Assembly: GCA_009809945.1 (NCBI GenBank)
Contig: WTPW01004586.1
Coordinates: forward strand, 1-64,000
Source: Gigaspora margarita
Taxonomy: Eukaryota; Glomeromycota; Glomeromycetes; Diversisporales; Gigasporaceae
Direction: 5' to 3'
Length of the DNA stretch: 64,000 nt
The notes below the pieces were generated by a model. That model was not told where the DNA came from. It saw only the letters and a program-made list of their open reading frames with translations, and did not search any database. Positions 11,845 to 23,279 of the stretch are shown here, piece after piece. The stretch's first letter is position 1. Each line of letters starts with the position of its first letter. A program made the translations under genes and the position numbers.

Positions 11845-12183
11845 AGGCATGTGAAGTTAATTTTTCATTTTGCATTACTTGCCATCCTATTTTTTGGCTC
11901 CCAATGTGTCAATTGTTCAATTTTTAACATCTATTTTTCCTGCTATTTTTATTTAGCACTATCTGATGAAGATATTATTTTCTCATAATTGTCTGATAGG
12001 ACTAACTGTAAAAATATGACTGCTAGCCCAATTTTTAAATTCCTTATTGTACAAAATGAAAAAGTAACCTTATATAATCTTAAACATGAACATTATTCTA
12101 TTTGCAAAAATTAAAAAAAAAGAAACCATCTATCCCAAATGTTGAATTCATGTAATGCAAAATAAAATAAACTTTGTATGACC
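11845..12183. mobile_element. MITE with TA duplication
   Basis: The inverted ends share the block TTTTGCATTAC and lie between TA dinucleotides (11843-11844, 12184-12185). The sister array unit near 10460 has the empty site ACTATAATCATT, confirming the limits. TA targeting suggests the Tc1/mariner superfamily. A similar terminal block is seen at 31645-31675. Confidence 0.72.
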
Positions 12184-12234
12184 TAATCATTAATTGGATG
12201 ATCAAAACTTGTGACTTTTGATTTCTTTAATTGT

Positions 12235-13262
12235 TATATGGTGCATGTAGCCTAGAACCAGAGTCACGTGACCTAAATCTTTATATAATTTAAAATTGGT
12301 TATAATTAATAAATATATATACATATATGAAAAAATCTTTCTGTAAATTAATACTATAGAACCAGTACTATAATATTACAGAAAGATTTTTAAGTTAAAC
12401 ATATTAGTTTCAATTTTATTTACTTTTAAATATAAAGCAATTTGATATCTGTACCAAAATTTGGCCACTATATTTAATATAATAATTTGCCAAATTTGGC
12501 CACTATATTTAATAGTAACTTGTCAAACATGTATGCACATTACAATAAATTGCACCTCTAGTCCTCTAGTTTCTAGTTACCCATATATAATCATTTGAAT
12601 TAAAGCTGATATTTGGTATTACTTGATATTCTTTGATAGTCCTGATAAATTAATTTCGGAAATTTTAGGAAACCAATGCTCGTCTTTTGTGTTCAATGCC
12701 TTTCTGCACGGAAATATTCGGGTACCATATGTGTTCGTCTTTGACCCAAAAATAAGCTACCCCACGATCGACAATAGTTGCTACATAGTAAAGTCCAAAT
12801 TATACTATGTTAAATGATTATAATCGCTTAAGTAAACTTANTTGNAAGATCAAAATACACATATCCTGAAAATTTCATATAAATCGGAGAACTTTTTATT
12901 ATTTGACTTTTAATTTTTACGTTCGACGAAAATTAAAATTTGTTAAAAAATTTATTCAGCGAACGTAAAAATTAAAAGTTAAATAATAAATCTTCTCCAA
13001 TTTGTATGAAAATTTCGGAGAATATGTATTTTTATCTTCTGAACATATTTACTTAAGCGCTTATAATCGATTTACATAGTAAAATTTAGACTTTACTATG
13101 TAGCGACTACTTGCGAATTTTCCTAGTTTGTATATCGGATATTTTCGGAAATGCATGCTCGTATTTTATGTTTAACAAAATTCTATTCGGAAATATTCGG
13201 ACCCTCCAAAATTGCCCACCTTAGTCACGTGACACCGATTCTAGGGTACATGCACCATATGT
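12235..13262. mobile_element. Inverted-repeat element enclosing a fold-back copy
   Basis: The left terminus ATATGGTGCATGTAGCC and the matching right terminus continue through a TCACGTGAC block for roughly 40 bp. The element sits in the third array unit, which resumes at about 13262. It encloses an FB1 hairpin (12690-13190), a short hairpin at about 12331-12393 and two copies of a TTTGGCCACTATATTTAAT phrase (12462, 12495). There is no ORF of substance. Confidence 0.65.
12690..13190. repeat. FB1 fold-back element, copy a
   Basis: This near-complete palindrome has arms reading inward through ACATAGTAAAGTCCAAA, CTTAAGTAAACTT, AGATCAAAATACA and ATTTGACTTTTAATTTTTAC. The outer flank includes an AATAAGCTACC box. 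Ambiguous bases at 12841 and 12845 fall in the conserved core. Other copies are at 13350-13830, 22440-22965, 33390-33830, 34017-34550 and 54900-55350. No ORF is conserved. Confidence 0.85.
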
Positions 13263-13349
13263 ATATGTTGATTTGCGTGAATGTATATTTCTATAATTAC
13301 TAGTTTTTTTAGCCATTATTTATAGTTTGTTTACCCTATATTGCTGAAC

Positions 13350-13830
13350 ATAAGCCATCTCTAAAATAAGATACCCCCCTCTTTTGGTCAAAAAACTCAA
13401 AAACGTCTTTAATATGAAAATAAACTACCATACAATTAATGAAAGTCACTACATAGTAAAGTCCAAACTTTACTAAGTAAATCGATTAAAGTNGCTTANG
13501 TAAACTTANTTAGGAGATTAAAATNNNNNNNNNNNNNNNNNNNNNNNNNNNNNNNNNNNNNNNNNNNNNNNNNNNNNNNNNNNNNNNNNNNNNNNNNNNN
13601 NNNNNNNNNNNNNNNNNNNNNNNNNNNNNNNNNNNNNNNNNNNNNNNNNNNNNNNNNNNNNNNNNNNNNNNNNNNNNNNNNNNNNNNNNNNNNNNNNNNN
13701 NTTTAGTCTTCTCTACAAGTTTACTTAAGCGCTAAAAATCGATTTACATAGTAAAATTTAGACTTTACTATGTAACGATTATTGGCGATTGACCAAAAAT
13801 CGATTATATCCGAAAATAACTTGTTTCATA
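13350..13830. repeat. FB1 fold-back element, copy b, with assembly gap
   Basis: The left arm (13440-13524) and right arm (13702-13790) are FB1 arms. The 177 unknown bases between them replace the inner stem and tip. The gap length is about what the missing inner hairpin would need. Confidence 0.8.
13525..13701. other. Assembly gap (177 N)
   Basis: The run of N lies exactly where an FB1 palindrome turns. Hairpin-forming sequence is a known cause of dropout in sequencing and assembly. Confidence 0.95.
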
Positions 13831-13857
13831 CATTCTTTTAAGTAAATTTCTTTAAGT

Positions 13858-14040
13858 TCTATATATAGATCATATGACTAACAATTATATCATAATAAAA
13901 TTATGATCATAACAATCATATGACAAGTAATCATATATCATATGATTTTAATCATATGAATTATGATTTTAATCATATGAATTATGATTTTAATCATATG
14001 AATTATGATTTAACAACTATATGATTATGATCTTTTAAAA
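13858..14040. repeat. AT-rich short tandem repeat (ATCATATGAATTATGATTTTA)
   Basis: About four near-identical copies of a 20-21-bp unit combining ATCATATGA and ATTATGATT lie at about 13955-14015. Looser variants flank them. The unit is partly self-complementary. Confidence 0.75.
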
Positions 14041-14104
14041 AAATTTATATAACATATAAATGGGCCAATACTGACATATACAGCATAGGTATAACTAATT
14101 CTGG

Positions 14105-15600
14105 TATGGTTTAATGGTAGAGAATGAGAATTTAAAAAGGTTGTAGGTAAAGTTGGTGTTGATGAAGTAATAGGTATTGAGGTAGAAATTTGTGAGTTTT
14201 TCCATTGGAAGAGAGTAATACAATATGGTTTCCATAGTTGGTCATAAATATTCTGAAAGATAATAAGTAAGAATTTTATAGTAATATTAGAGGCAATTTT
14301 GTAAGAGGTGTACCAGGATATGGTATTGATTGGTGGAATTGTAATAAAGCCTTGAATAGTAGTAGAAAAAAAAGGTGTATTAAAAGAAGGATTCCATATA
14401 GGGTTTAGACAATTGTGATTAAAAAGATCTGTACGAAGCTGTTGGATTTGAAAAGATGTTAAGTCTGAAAGTTCAGAAAAGGAAATTGTATAATAGTATT
14501 TTGAATTATTTGAGTAATATTGTTATGAAATGTACAATAAAGCCAGTATAACTGGCTTTCTGATTGATTGCAAGAAATATATGTTATGTGTCTAGAGTAT
14601 TTAGAATTAAGTGAGTTAGTATAGGGTAAGGTAGTAGTATATGAAGTAGATTTTTAATACAAAATGATTTTGAGTAGCAAAGTTAGAAATTGGTGTAATT
14701 ATATGAATGTTTGTGGTTATTATTAAGAAATAGCCATGTGGCATTCCAGTCTATTTGAGTTGCTATAGAGATGATATATTGAACTCTATTTTGTAAGGAC
14801 CACATTGCAATAATGTGTATATTGCAAATATTTTTAATGTAGCAGTGAGTTGGTTGTTTAACATTAAACTGTTTATATTGGAGAAAGAATGATGGGTTGT
14901 AGATGTTGTTAGAAAGGAATTCCAAAAGAGTATATTTTGTATGTTCTTTTGCAAGCTTGTCAACATAGTTGTTGAGTTCATTATCACTGTGTGCAAAGAC
15001 TTTGTGTAATGTAATTGTATAGAAATATGTCTAAAATAGGTTAAGGAGAGTATGCCAAATGGGCCAGTAGTTATATGAATAAATTTTGTTAAAGTTATGC
15101 TTAGAATATGTGAGAGATTTATTTTTAGATATAATAGATTGAGAGTCAGTATATATATGGATTGCTATTGCGAGAGCATGTACAAATAGCTGATAGAATT
15201 GCAACCAGTTAAGCCTTGTATGAAGATAGCCAATCTTGAATTTGTGCAGAGAATTGATGTATAACTTGATTATTAAAGACCTGAATCCATGCAATTCCCA
15301 TTGAGCATCATGGATTACCAAGATCAATAACAGATCCATCAGTGTAGAATATAAATTCTAGAAGATTAGAGTTAGCAGATGCTATTGTTTGTAAATTATT
15401 TGCTGTAGTATTAGAGAAGAATATGTTGCTTATAGCTGATGGTGATATTGATATATAAGGTAGAGAAGGAATAGATAAAAAGTGCCGTGATGCTATGGAG
15501 AATATTAAATCAAGATAGTTGGTATTAAGTTTGAGCTTGGCTGTTTGCATATAACTTTTTCTATCAAGAAACTTGGTAGATAATGTTGCAGACATATCAA
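14105..15600 (-). pseudogene. LINE RNase H domain and C-terminal tail (pseudogene)
   Basis: The RNase H fold is recognisable from FYTDGSV (around 15340), IYTDSQSI (around 15150) and VDKLAKEH (around 14955). These hold the expected Asp residues in the right order. A downstream Cys-containing segment with CNQSES (around 14565) and a C-terminal QLWKP block (around 14230) match the usual tail of such LINE proteins. At least five frameshifts or stops separate these pieces. RNase H removes the RNA strand of the RNA-DNA hybrid during retrotransposition; this copy cannot be functional. Confidence 0.78.
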
Positions 15601-15983
15601 TTGTACATAGGTTTTGGATTTGTTAGAGTTGAGTGAACAGCCTGAACAGGGGTAGTAGAAAATATCAGGTAATGGGTATAGTAAAGTATTGGTTTCATCT
15701 ATATCAGAAGTCCAGTATGTAATAGATATGTATTCATTTGTTGATCAAAACATCATGCTTTTTAAACACTAATAATATTATCTTTATATATTATAAGCCA
15801 GGGTTTGGCTTTGGTGTTGAAGTGTCCAGTAATAAAAGAAAGAGAGTTGGCAGAGAAAGCTGAAGTGTAGAAGAGAGTTGTCTAGTATTATGATTAGCAA
15901 TAATAGTATTTTCTAGTTAGTGAACCATCCTAGTGTTCTGCCAGATATAAGAGAACTGATTCATGGAGAAATATGATTCTATG

Positions 15984-18310
15984 CTAGTAGTGTAGTATTG
16001 TCAAAAGATGTATTCTATTCAAGGAATATAATATGTTTAGAATGTAGTTGAGTGATTTTGAAATGGCTAATAATAAATTTCTCTGCCTGAAGTAAGTATT
16101 TTTTATTATATTTTTCTTTAATTTGTTTAATAGAAAATTTGGATTAATTTTGATATTATAGAAAGTAATTACTCTAACAAGTGTATGTGAATTAATATTA
16201 GAAGTTACAAGAAATTCTAGTGCCCATTTTAAATCCATGTCTTGAATTTTATTATTTATTGCAGCAGTATTTATGTAATTTTTAAGATAATAGTAAAAGT
16301 AGTATATGTATCGTTCAATGGTCTCAGATACATCATTTTCTTTTGCAAATTTTTTTGCTGTTTTTGTAGCAAGTTCTTTGAATTTAGTGATAGGTGTAGG
16401 TTTGGTAAAGGTTGCTGCATCTGGTTGGTTTTGGGNAAAGATTTCAAGTTCAAGATCTGGAAGGATCCAGATCTTTTCAATTGGGTTTTCTGGTACTGGA
16501 TATGAAGTGAAGGATTCTTAGAAGTAGCGTGATGAGAGGAATTTAATATTATAATCATCTTTAGATATAGATAAAGTGTATTTGTCTTGATTACAGATAT
16601 GTAAATAGAAGGGTGTGAGTTTACGTAATTCATTAGAATGTTGTTTAAGTAAGTTAATAGATAAAGGATTGTTTGAAGTAGGTAGTAACTTTTTGCATTC
16701 TTCAAGTAATTTAAGGTATATTTGATATTTACTTGTCTATATTATAGAATTGTAGTTTATATCTTTCAAAAAATGGTTCAAACCATTTGTTGAATATTTT
16801 AGTAAAGGGCTTAAGAGAGGGAATTTTAAAAGTAGTTTGAAAGTCAGTAGTTGGTATATTTAAAGTAATATGAATATTGAATCTACTATTGCTTTGTATA
16901 TCAAAGAGGGATGTATTAGGTTTATCATATATAATAGTATAGTTAAGGGATGCCATAATTGGTTTTAAATCAAGATCTTCTATAAATTTGGAGTAGTCAA
17001 TTTTTTGGTATTTGTCATATAGATAGAGATGTAAACGTGCAAGATTAATTGCAACTTTGTTTCTATTGGAGTTGAATAAGGTGGAATAGAGTAATGTGAA
17101 TAAAAGATCTTAGTATAATTTAGTTTTGTAAAAAGAGTATTAGTAAAGTTTTTAAGTAAATTTTTAAGTATATTATAGTATACTTGAAAAGGATAAGATA
17201 TAGTTTTATCTAGAGAAGGATTATAACTATTAATAAAATCAGTAAGAAATTCAGGTTTGTCATTAGCCATTTTGTTAAGTAGGTAGTTAAATGAATATTT
17301 TCTTGGTTCTTTGTTGTAATTTTGTTTTGTTTGGTTTTGTAACTCATTTAATTTGATAGGTTGACCAGGTGTAAAAGAGTTGTTGGGCAAGTTTGGTAGA
17401 GAGTTTGTTATATTGCTTCATTTTAGAAGTAATTGGTAAGTTAGAAAACTAGTCAAATAAACTTGAAGAACTTTTATAAGTATTTGATGTTTTTGGTTGT
17501 TTTTTAAATTGCTGCTTTTGTTGTTGCTGCTGTTGTTGTTGCTGTTGCTATTGTTGCTATTGCTATTGTTGCTATTGCTATTGTTGCTGCTATTGTTGCT
17601 GTTGCTGTTGTTGCTGTTGCTATTGTTGTTGTTTCTCTATTTTAATTTGTTTGCTTCTTTGTACAAGTTTTCCAAGGAAGTTAAGCTTTTCTTCTTTTGT
17701 AAGCATAAAGCAATAATGGAAAGACAAAAGAAAGTTGCTCTGGAATTAGTTTTTTTAAATAGGAGCTAATTTGAAATCTTGAGTAAGTTTAGCACATTCA
17801 TGATATAGTAAAAGTTCTTTAAAAATACAACATTTAGTATAGTCTAGTGCATATTGTTTATTTGAAGATATTTTGACACAAGGAATTTCCTTAACATTAC
17901 ATAAAAAGCAAGTATGAAAATGTTGAGAATGAGGAGTAATAGCTGTAGGAGCTGGGTCTTTATAGTACTTGGAAATAGTATTCTAGGCTGTCATTTTTAA
18001 GATCAAGATTTTGGATTGCAGGTTGTTTAATAGGTAATTTAGGAACTGTATGTTTAATATTGCTAAATTTCTTCTCAATGCTGACAATTGGAGAGGTATC
18101 CATAGGATTTGGTTGCTGAGAGGGAGTTTTGGTAGTAAGTCCAGTTGGAATACAATAAAATTGAGAGGTAAAGCTAACATAATATTTTTTGCAAATACAA
18201 GTACTGATTGGTTGAGTTGGTACTGGAAAGTAATAATAGGTGTTTTTTTACGTTGGTTTCACAATCAGAGGGACTATAGTTAGGTGCATCACTTTAAGTA
18301 TTGCAGCATC
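15984..18310 (-). pseudogene. LINE N-terminal ORF (nucleocapsid-like), broken
   Basis: The minus strand gives a chain of protein-like pieces. A segment ending CETNVKK is followed by a Pro/Ser-rich stretch with PNPMDTSPIV, then HTCFLCNVKEIPCVK with paired Cys that may bind zinc. After that come a Lys-rich helix, a Gln- or Asn/Ser-rich repeat (17520-17640), and long Asn/Lys-rich segments (16980-17390, 16250-16956). They lie in different frames, with stops, and could once have formed a protein of more than 650 residues. Its role would be RNA binding by analogy with LINE ORF1 proteins. That role is inferred from position, not from a firm domain match. Confidence 0.5.
17520..17640 (-). repeat. Trinucleotide repeat in the LINE ORF (Gln or Asn/Ser tract)
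   Basis: On the minus strand the sequence is a run of CAA/CAG/TAG triplets in one frame and AAC/AGC in another. The flanking protein-like sequence favours the Gln frame, in which several CAG codons would have become TAG. The Asn/Ser frame is stop-free. The long Leu ORF on the plus strand (17497-17769) is only the complement of this repeat. Confidence 0.7.
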
Positions 18311-19299
18311 TGCTTCTTGATATACTCCAAAATGGTCCTAATATTTAGGATAATAGTAGTCAATATCATAGGAATCAGGCTCTTCACTATTAAGTGTAGG
18401 CATATGGCGCTAAATAGAATTGTATAAGCTTTGTAAATATAGGAACAAGTAGTTTATAAATAAAATAAAGTATTTTAAATTCAATAAATAGAATATTGTA
18501 GTATGGATTAACAAGAGCTTTATAAAGAGGTATAATTTGTTTTGTGTAATGTAATACCAACAAGATTGGTTTGGATTATACAAGTCATATGATAAATTGG
18601 TCACGTGCTACAGACACGTGTTACACAGGTTATGTGTTACACAAATTAGGCTAAATTACAAAGTTAGGTAACAGGCATAGGACATGTCCCCTTGAAATAG
18701 GTCCAAATGTTTTCTATAATTAAAATTTTTAAAAAATATATAAATTTACTATATAACTTCGAGCTAAGATCTTCTTAAATCTAACTTATTAACTTAAAAT
18801 TAAATTTTGCGGGTATATAGAACAATAAAAGAAGAAAATTTTGAGCTTAAAAACTGCAAAAAATTTTGCCAATTTTGTACTTTTTCAAAATGTAACTCTG
18901 TCAAAAACAAATATTTACTAATTTTAAATTAGAAGTTATGTGTAAAATTATGCTCTGAACAACTTTACTTAGGCGACGGAAGTAGATTACCTTGTAAGAA
19001 AAATGGGTTATCTATTTACTAAAGTTAAAATTTATTGTATTTCATAATATAACTTTTTTCCTTATTAGGTAACCTACTTTGGGCTCTTAAGCAAAGTTGT
19101 TCAGCATATAATTTTACATTATATCTAAAATTGAATCGCGTTTTTCAGACCTTTTACTAAATGAAAAATGGGTTTAAAGTTCAAAAAACTTTTTTTTAAA
19201 AAAATATTTTTTTTTGAACTTTAAACCTATTTTTTACTTAGTAAAAGGTCCAATAAATGTGATTCAATCTCAAATGTGATGTAAAATTACATGCTGAAC

Positions 19300-20238
19300 T
19301 AATGATTGGTGCCGTAATTCAAAATGCAATTTGTCGTAATGTAATAATTATTTATTACAAAAGTCGTAATTGTAATAATAATTACGACATGTCGTAATTA
19401 TTACTACATGTCGTAATAATTATTACATGTCGTAATAATTACTACATGTCGTAATAATTACGACATGTCGTAATTATTACTACGTGCCGTAATAATACGA
19501 CATGTAATAATTATTAGACTATAACTAGCCAATCACCATTCGCAAAGGTCACGTAATGTATATAGCGGAGGATCTACAGACAGTTCTTTAACATTAACTA
19601 AATCCATCTACTATTACCCTAATCCTAATACTAATTCTGGCCACTGCACTGTCCCTAAGAACTGTCCGTAGCTTCTAGGAACCGCATAAAATTCCGCAGA
19701 CACGTGATGATATGCGCTAAAATTCTATTGGCCAAAAAAACTCACGACGTGTAATTGCATTTTTCGATTAAAAAGTTAACTTTTGATATAACTTTGATAT
19801 TAGGGTAAAGGTGAGCGCTCGGACGATGTTAACAAGAGCCTTATATATAACAAAATTTTTTGCAAGAAATTTTTTGCTAATTCGCAGGTGGTTGTAAGCC
19901 AAATTTTGCGTTATAAATGATTTTTTAAAAAGCCGGCATTACACTTGATCCTGTGCCATGATTGGTTCAAAATCACATGTCTGCGGAATTTTTAAGCAGT
20001 TCCTATGTATAATAATTACGACATGTCGTAATAATTACGACATATAGTAATAATTACGACATTCGTATTATTACGACATGTAGTAATAATAATTACGACA
20101 TGTCGTAATTATTACGACATGTCGTAATAATTATGACATGTAGTAATAATTACTACAATTACAGCTTTAAAAAAGTCGGTGTAAAATATATGTCGTAACC
20201 ATAATTGTTGTAATTAGCTATTTACGGCACCATTCACT
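19300..20238. mobile_element. MULE-like element nested in FB2, 9-bp TSD
   Basis: The duplication ATGCTGAAC is exact at 19291-19299 and 20239-20247. Removing the insert and one copy restores the FB2 palindrome. The termini share GGTGCCGTAA near each end. The interior is rich in TCGTAATAATTACGACATG repeats at both sides (19330-19510, 20010-20160), which form many hairpins. There is no transposase ORF. Confidence 0.85.
19678..20003. mobile_element. TA-flanked element nested in the MULE
   Basis: Inverted termini GGAACCGCATAAAATTCC and GGAACTGCTTAAAAATTCC (read inward) share CCGCAGACA and GTGA blocks. They sit between TA dinucleotides at 19676-19677 and 20004-20005. A smaller inverted pair (ACAGTTCTT / AAGAACTGT) lies just outside at 19570 and 19657. 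This is the third level of nesting at the locus. Confidence 0.72.
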
Positions 20239-20670
20239 ATGCTGAACAACTTGCTTAAGAGCCCAAAGTAGGTTACCTGATAAAGAAAAAAGTTATATCA
20301 TGAAATACAATAAATTTTAACTTTAGTACATAGATAACCCATTTTTCTTACAAGGCAACCTACTTCCGTCGCCTAAGTAAAGTTGTTTAGAACATAATTT
20401 TACATATAATTACGGATTTAAAATTAGTAAATATTTGTTTTTGACAAAGTTACATTTTGAAATTGTACAAAATTAACAAAATTTTAATGCAGTTTTTAAG
20501 CTCAATTTTTTCTTCTTTTCTTGTTCTATATAATTGTAAAATTTAATTTTAAGTTAATAAGTTAGATTTAAGAAAACTTAGCTCAAAGTTATATAGTAAA
20601 TTTATATATTTTTTAAAAATTTTAATTATAGAAAGCAATGAATGGGACATGTCCTATGCCTAGTAACTTT

Positions 20671-21194
20671 GCTTAATATAGATTAAAAAGGTTGCAAAAA
20701 AGGCAAATATTTGCTTTGTGTAAATTAATTAATAATTTGTGCAATCAATAAAGAACCAATAATTCTGAATTATTGGAAAATATGGGTAACCCAATTTTAT
20801 GTTATGCAAAAAGTGCCTATTGAGGGTGAGAAATTTTTTTTTTTAAAAAAAAAGTTAAAAGTATTTTAAATGTATCTTGGTCAGTTTTAGGACTATAAGC
20901 ATAATATACAGCTTGTTATAACAAGAAGAATGAGTTCTTTAACTTTTTCTTAGTTTATAAAATAGGTTTAGAAGGCTATTTTAGATGTATTTTGTGAAAA
21001 ATACAAATTTAGGCCAAAGGGCCTTTACTTAGTGAGTTTAAAAGTTTTGTAATAATAATTTGATATTATATGTATTTTTAGTAAAAGAACAAGTTTATTT
21101 AGATTAGTAGTCAAATTAACTTAATGAAATTTTTAGTTATAGCCAGTTTTTTAAAAAATTTAGTTAAAAATTTGTATACAATTGATTGTCAGAA
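20671..21194. other. AT-rich sequence, no gene seen
   Basis: I found no ORF, repeat or fold that I can name between the FB2 element and the dispersed array unit. Confidence 0.4.
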
Positions 21195-21560
21195 AGAGTT
21201 GTAAATTCATGATAAATTTAATTTACTTGACTGGTCATTGATAAACTAAAAAGAAAGATGATACTTGATATGACCTCTGTAAGGATAGGGATAGCAAAAT
21301 GATTTAAATCACGATGTTTTGAATCATTTAATATTGCTTTAAAATGATTTTTTTTTACAACTTAAATCATCATCAGAAATATTGACATCAAGACTAATAA
21401 TACTAATATGGTTATATAATTAAGCGTACTAATGATTAATCATGCTAGTATGTATGGTTAAGATATATAATTTATTAATAAAAGATAAAATATTATAGTT
21501 AACTATCTAATCAGATGTAGTAATTATATTTGCAACCATTAGCACTATTATTACTGATGA
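21195..21560. repeat. Dispersed copy of the 9.8-13.3 kb array unit
   Basis: It shares TGATAAATTTAATTTACTTG, TTTAAAATGATTTTTTTT and the CAGATG...AGCACTA end with the tandem units, in the same orientation. It is a single unit here, so the repeat is not confined to the array. Confidence 0.7.
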
Positions 21561-22439
21561 TTTAAAGCATTTTTTAAATTGGTTAAAAATCATTAAAAAT
21601 TAATTTTTTACTATATATGCTTATAAATAATTTGGAAATTTTTTATATAAAGGTGTAAATTTTAATTATGAAAATTATTAAAATTATATAACATTTCAAG
21701 GTCTAAAAAAATAGGTTCTCACACTTCATTAATTGTTGTCATAATCTATATAAAAAACAGTCCTTCATGTTCTTAAGAACTTGCTAAATACAAACTTATC
21801 AAAGAATTGTCACAAACAATTAAAATTTAATATTTCTTTCAGGGATGGTATGTTACATTTGGACAATTTGAACATTTGGACATTTGGACAATGTCATATT
21901 GTCCAAATAATTTGATTGGACATAGTAACTTTTTTTATTGGACATTAAAAAAAAATAAATTTAATCTTGGTCTAAATTAAGCTTAATTTAGACCAATATT
22001 CACTAATACAAAATATTTCTAATTTATAGTATATTTAAAAAGTATACTAATAATAATAATAATATTTATTAGTATTATAAATATATATATATGTACATAC
22101 ATATTGACTCTACTGAACCAACTTAAATTTTATTTTACTTGCAATATGTTTATATATGTACATACAAGTTTTAAAAATATATATTTGGTATTGCTCTAGT
22201 GAAATATGATTAATCAAACAGAATATTAGAAACTGTAAAATAATTGTATTTCAAAAAGAATAATGACAACAGTTGATTTTGGTTTAATTTTAATAAAAGC
22301 ATATTATTAAAGTAAACACACCAAATAAAATAAATTAGCCAAGATTAACATTTTGAATTAGAAACATTAATTAATAAATTATTATTGTAAATTAAAGACT
22401 AAAAAAGTTTATAAGAAATAAAAATAAAATTAATAGTTG

Positions 22440-22965
22440 TTTCTGAAAAATGAGCTCTTTTTTTGGACGATTTTGAATATAAAAATCTGGAAATAGCTTA
22501 TTTTTGGATAAAATCAATTTTTGGTCAATCTCAAATAGTTGATACATAGTAACATCTAAATTCTACTAAGTAAATTAATTATTAGTGCTTAAGTAAACTT
22601 GTTTGGAAGAGTAAACTACATATTTACTAAAAGTTTTATCAAAATTGGAGTATAATTTATTATTTGCCTTTTAATTTTTAAGTTCAACAAATATATTTTG
22701 TTAATAAAATTTTAAATTATTCATTGAATGTAAAAATTAAAAACCAATTAATAAAAAGTTCTTCAAATTTGTTAAAAATTTTGGAGTATGTGTATTTTGA
22801 TCATCTGAAAACGTTTACTTAAGTGACTATAATCGATTTATAGTAAACTTTGGACTTTACTATGTAGCAACTATCATTGGTTGTAAGGTAGCTTATTTTC
22901 AGGTCAAAGACATTTTGAGTTTGTTGACCAAAAGAGAGAAGTAGCTTATTTTCAGAGTTGGCAAT
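22440..22965. repeat. FB1 fold-back element, copy c
   Basis: The arms carry the FB1 boxes ACATAGTAA, CTTAAGTAAACTTG and TTTTAATTTTTA, with the AGCTTATTTT outer box on both sides. The copy lies inside the hAT at 21840-23419 and is more diverged than copies d and e. Confidence 0.8.
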
Positions 22966-23049
22966 ATATGGTAAAGCTTTTGTCATCATATTGTTAAAAT
23001 TGTCCAATAAAATTATTGAACAATTGGACATATGTCCAATTGACTATTT

Positions 23050-23279
23050 GGACATACTATATCCTATCATGAATAAGCACCCTTTTTTGAAATTTCAAAC
23101 TCAACATTCTTAATAACTATCTTATCAAGCTTAATAAAAATTTTTTTATTTAAATTTTATAGATCTATAAAATTTAAATAAAAATATTTTTATTAAGTTT
23201 GATAAGATAGTTATCAAAAAAGTTGAGTTTGAAATTTCAAAAAAGAGGGTGTTTATTCATGATAGGATACAGTATGTCC
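23050..23279. repeat. Near-perfect 230-bp hairpin
   Basis: The arms of about 110 bp start ACATACTATATCCTATCATG and close on a centre near AGATCT at 23161-23166, with only scattered mismatches. This suggests a young insertion within the hAT. No TSD is certain. Confidence 0.85.

Larger units (their letters stand above)
9825..13300. repeat. Tandem array, about 330-bp unit, broken by insertions
   Basis: A unit containing TGATAAATTTAATTTACTT, then TTTAAAATGATTTTTTT, then CAGATGCA and an ATTGGATGATCAAA block occurs at about 9830-10170, again at 10440-10788 plus 11758-11844, and in part at 12186-12235 plus 13262-13310. A dispersed copy lies at 21195-21560. The intervening segments are separate mobile elements listed below. 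Comparing sister units shows where each one inserted. Confidence 0.75.
14105..18310 (-). mobile_element. Decayed non-LTR (LINE) retrotransposon, internally deleted
   Basis: On the minus strand I read, in order, a low-complexity N-terminal protein with a Cys-rich patch, more N-terminal protein, then an RNase H domain and a Cys-containing C-terminal tail. I found no endonuclease or reverse transcriptase motif such as a FADD/YADD box between them. The RNase H part follows the N-terminal part within about 400 bp, so the middle of the element seems to be missing. All parts carry stops and frameshifts. Family knowledge: RNase-H-bearing LINEs are common in TE-rich fungi. Confidence 0.72.
18660..20670. 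mobile_element. Large palindromic element FB2, interrupted
   Basis: The ends AAAGTTA...GGCATAGGACATGTCC (18660 on) and the matching complement ending at 20670 continue as inverted arms of several hundred bases. These include GGCGACGGAAGTAG and GGGCTCTTAAGCAAAG blocks. The palindrome centre is near 19197. The right arm is cut at 19300-20238 by another element, then resumes in register. With the insert removed it is about 1.06 kb of nearly pure palindrome without coding capacity. Confidence 0.82.

Noticed and set aside
17497..17769. Long Leu-rich ORF on the plus strand
   Set aside because: It is only the complement of the triplet repeat in the minus-strand LINE ORF and has no other protein character.
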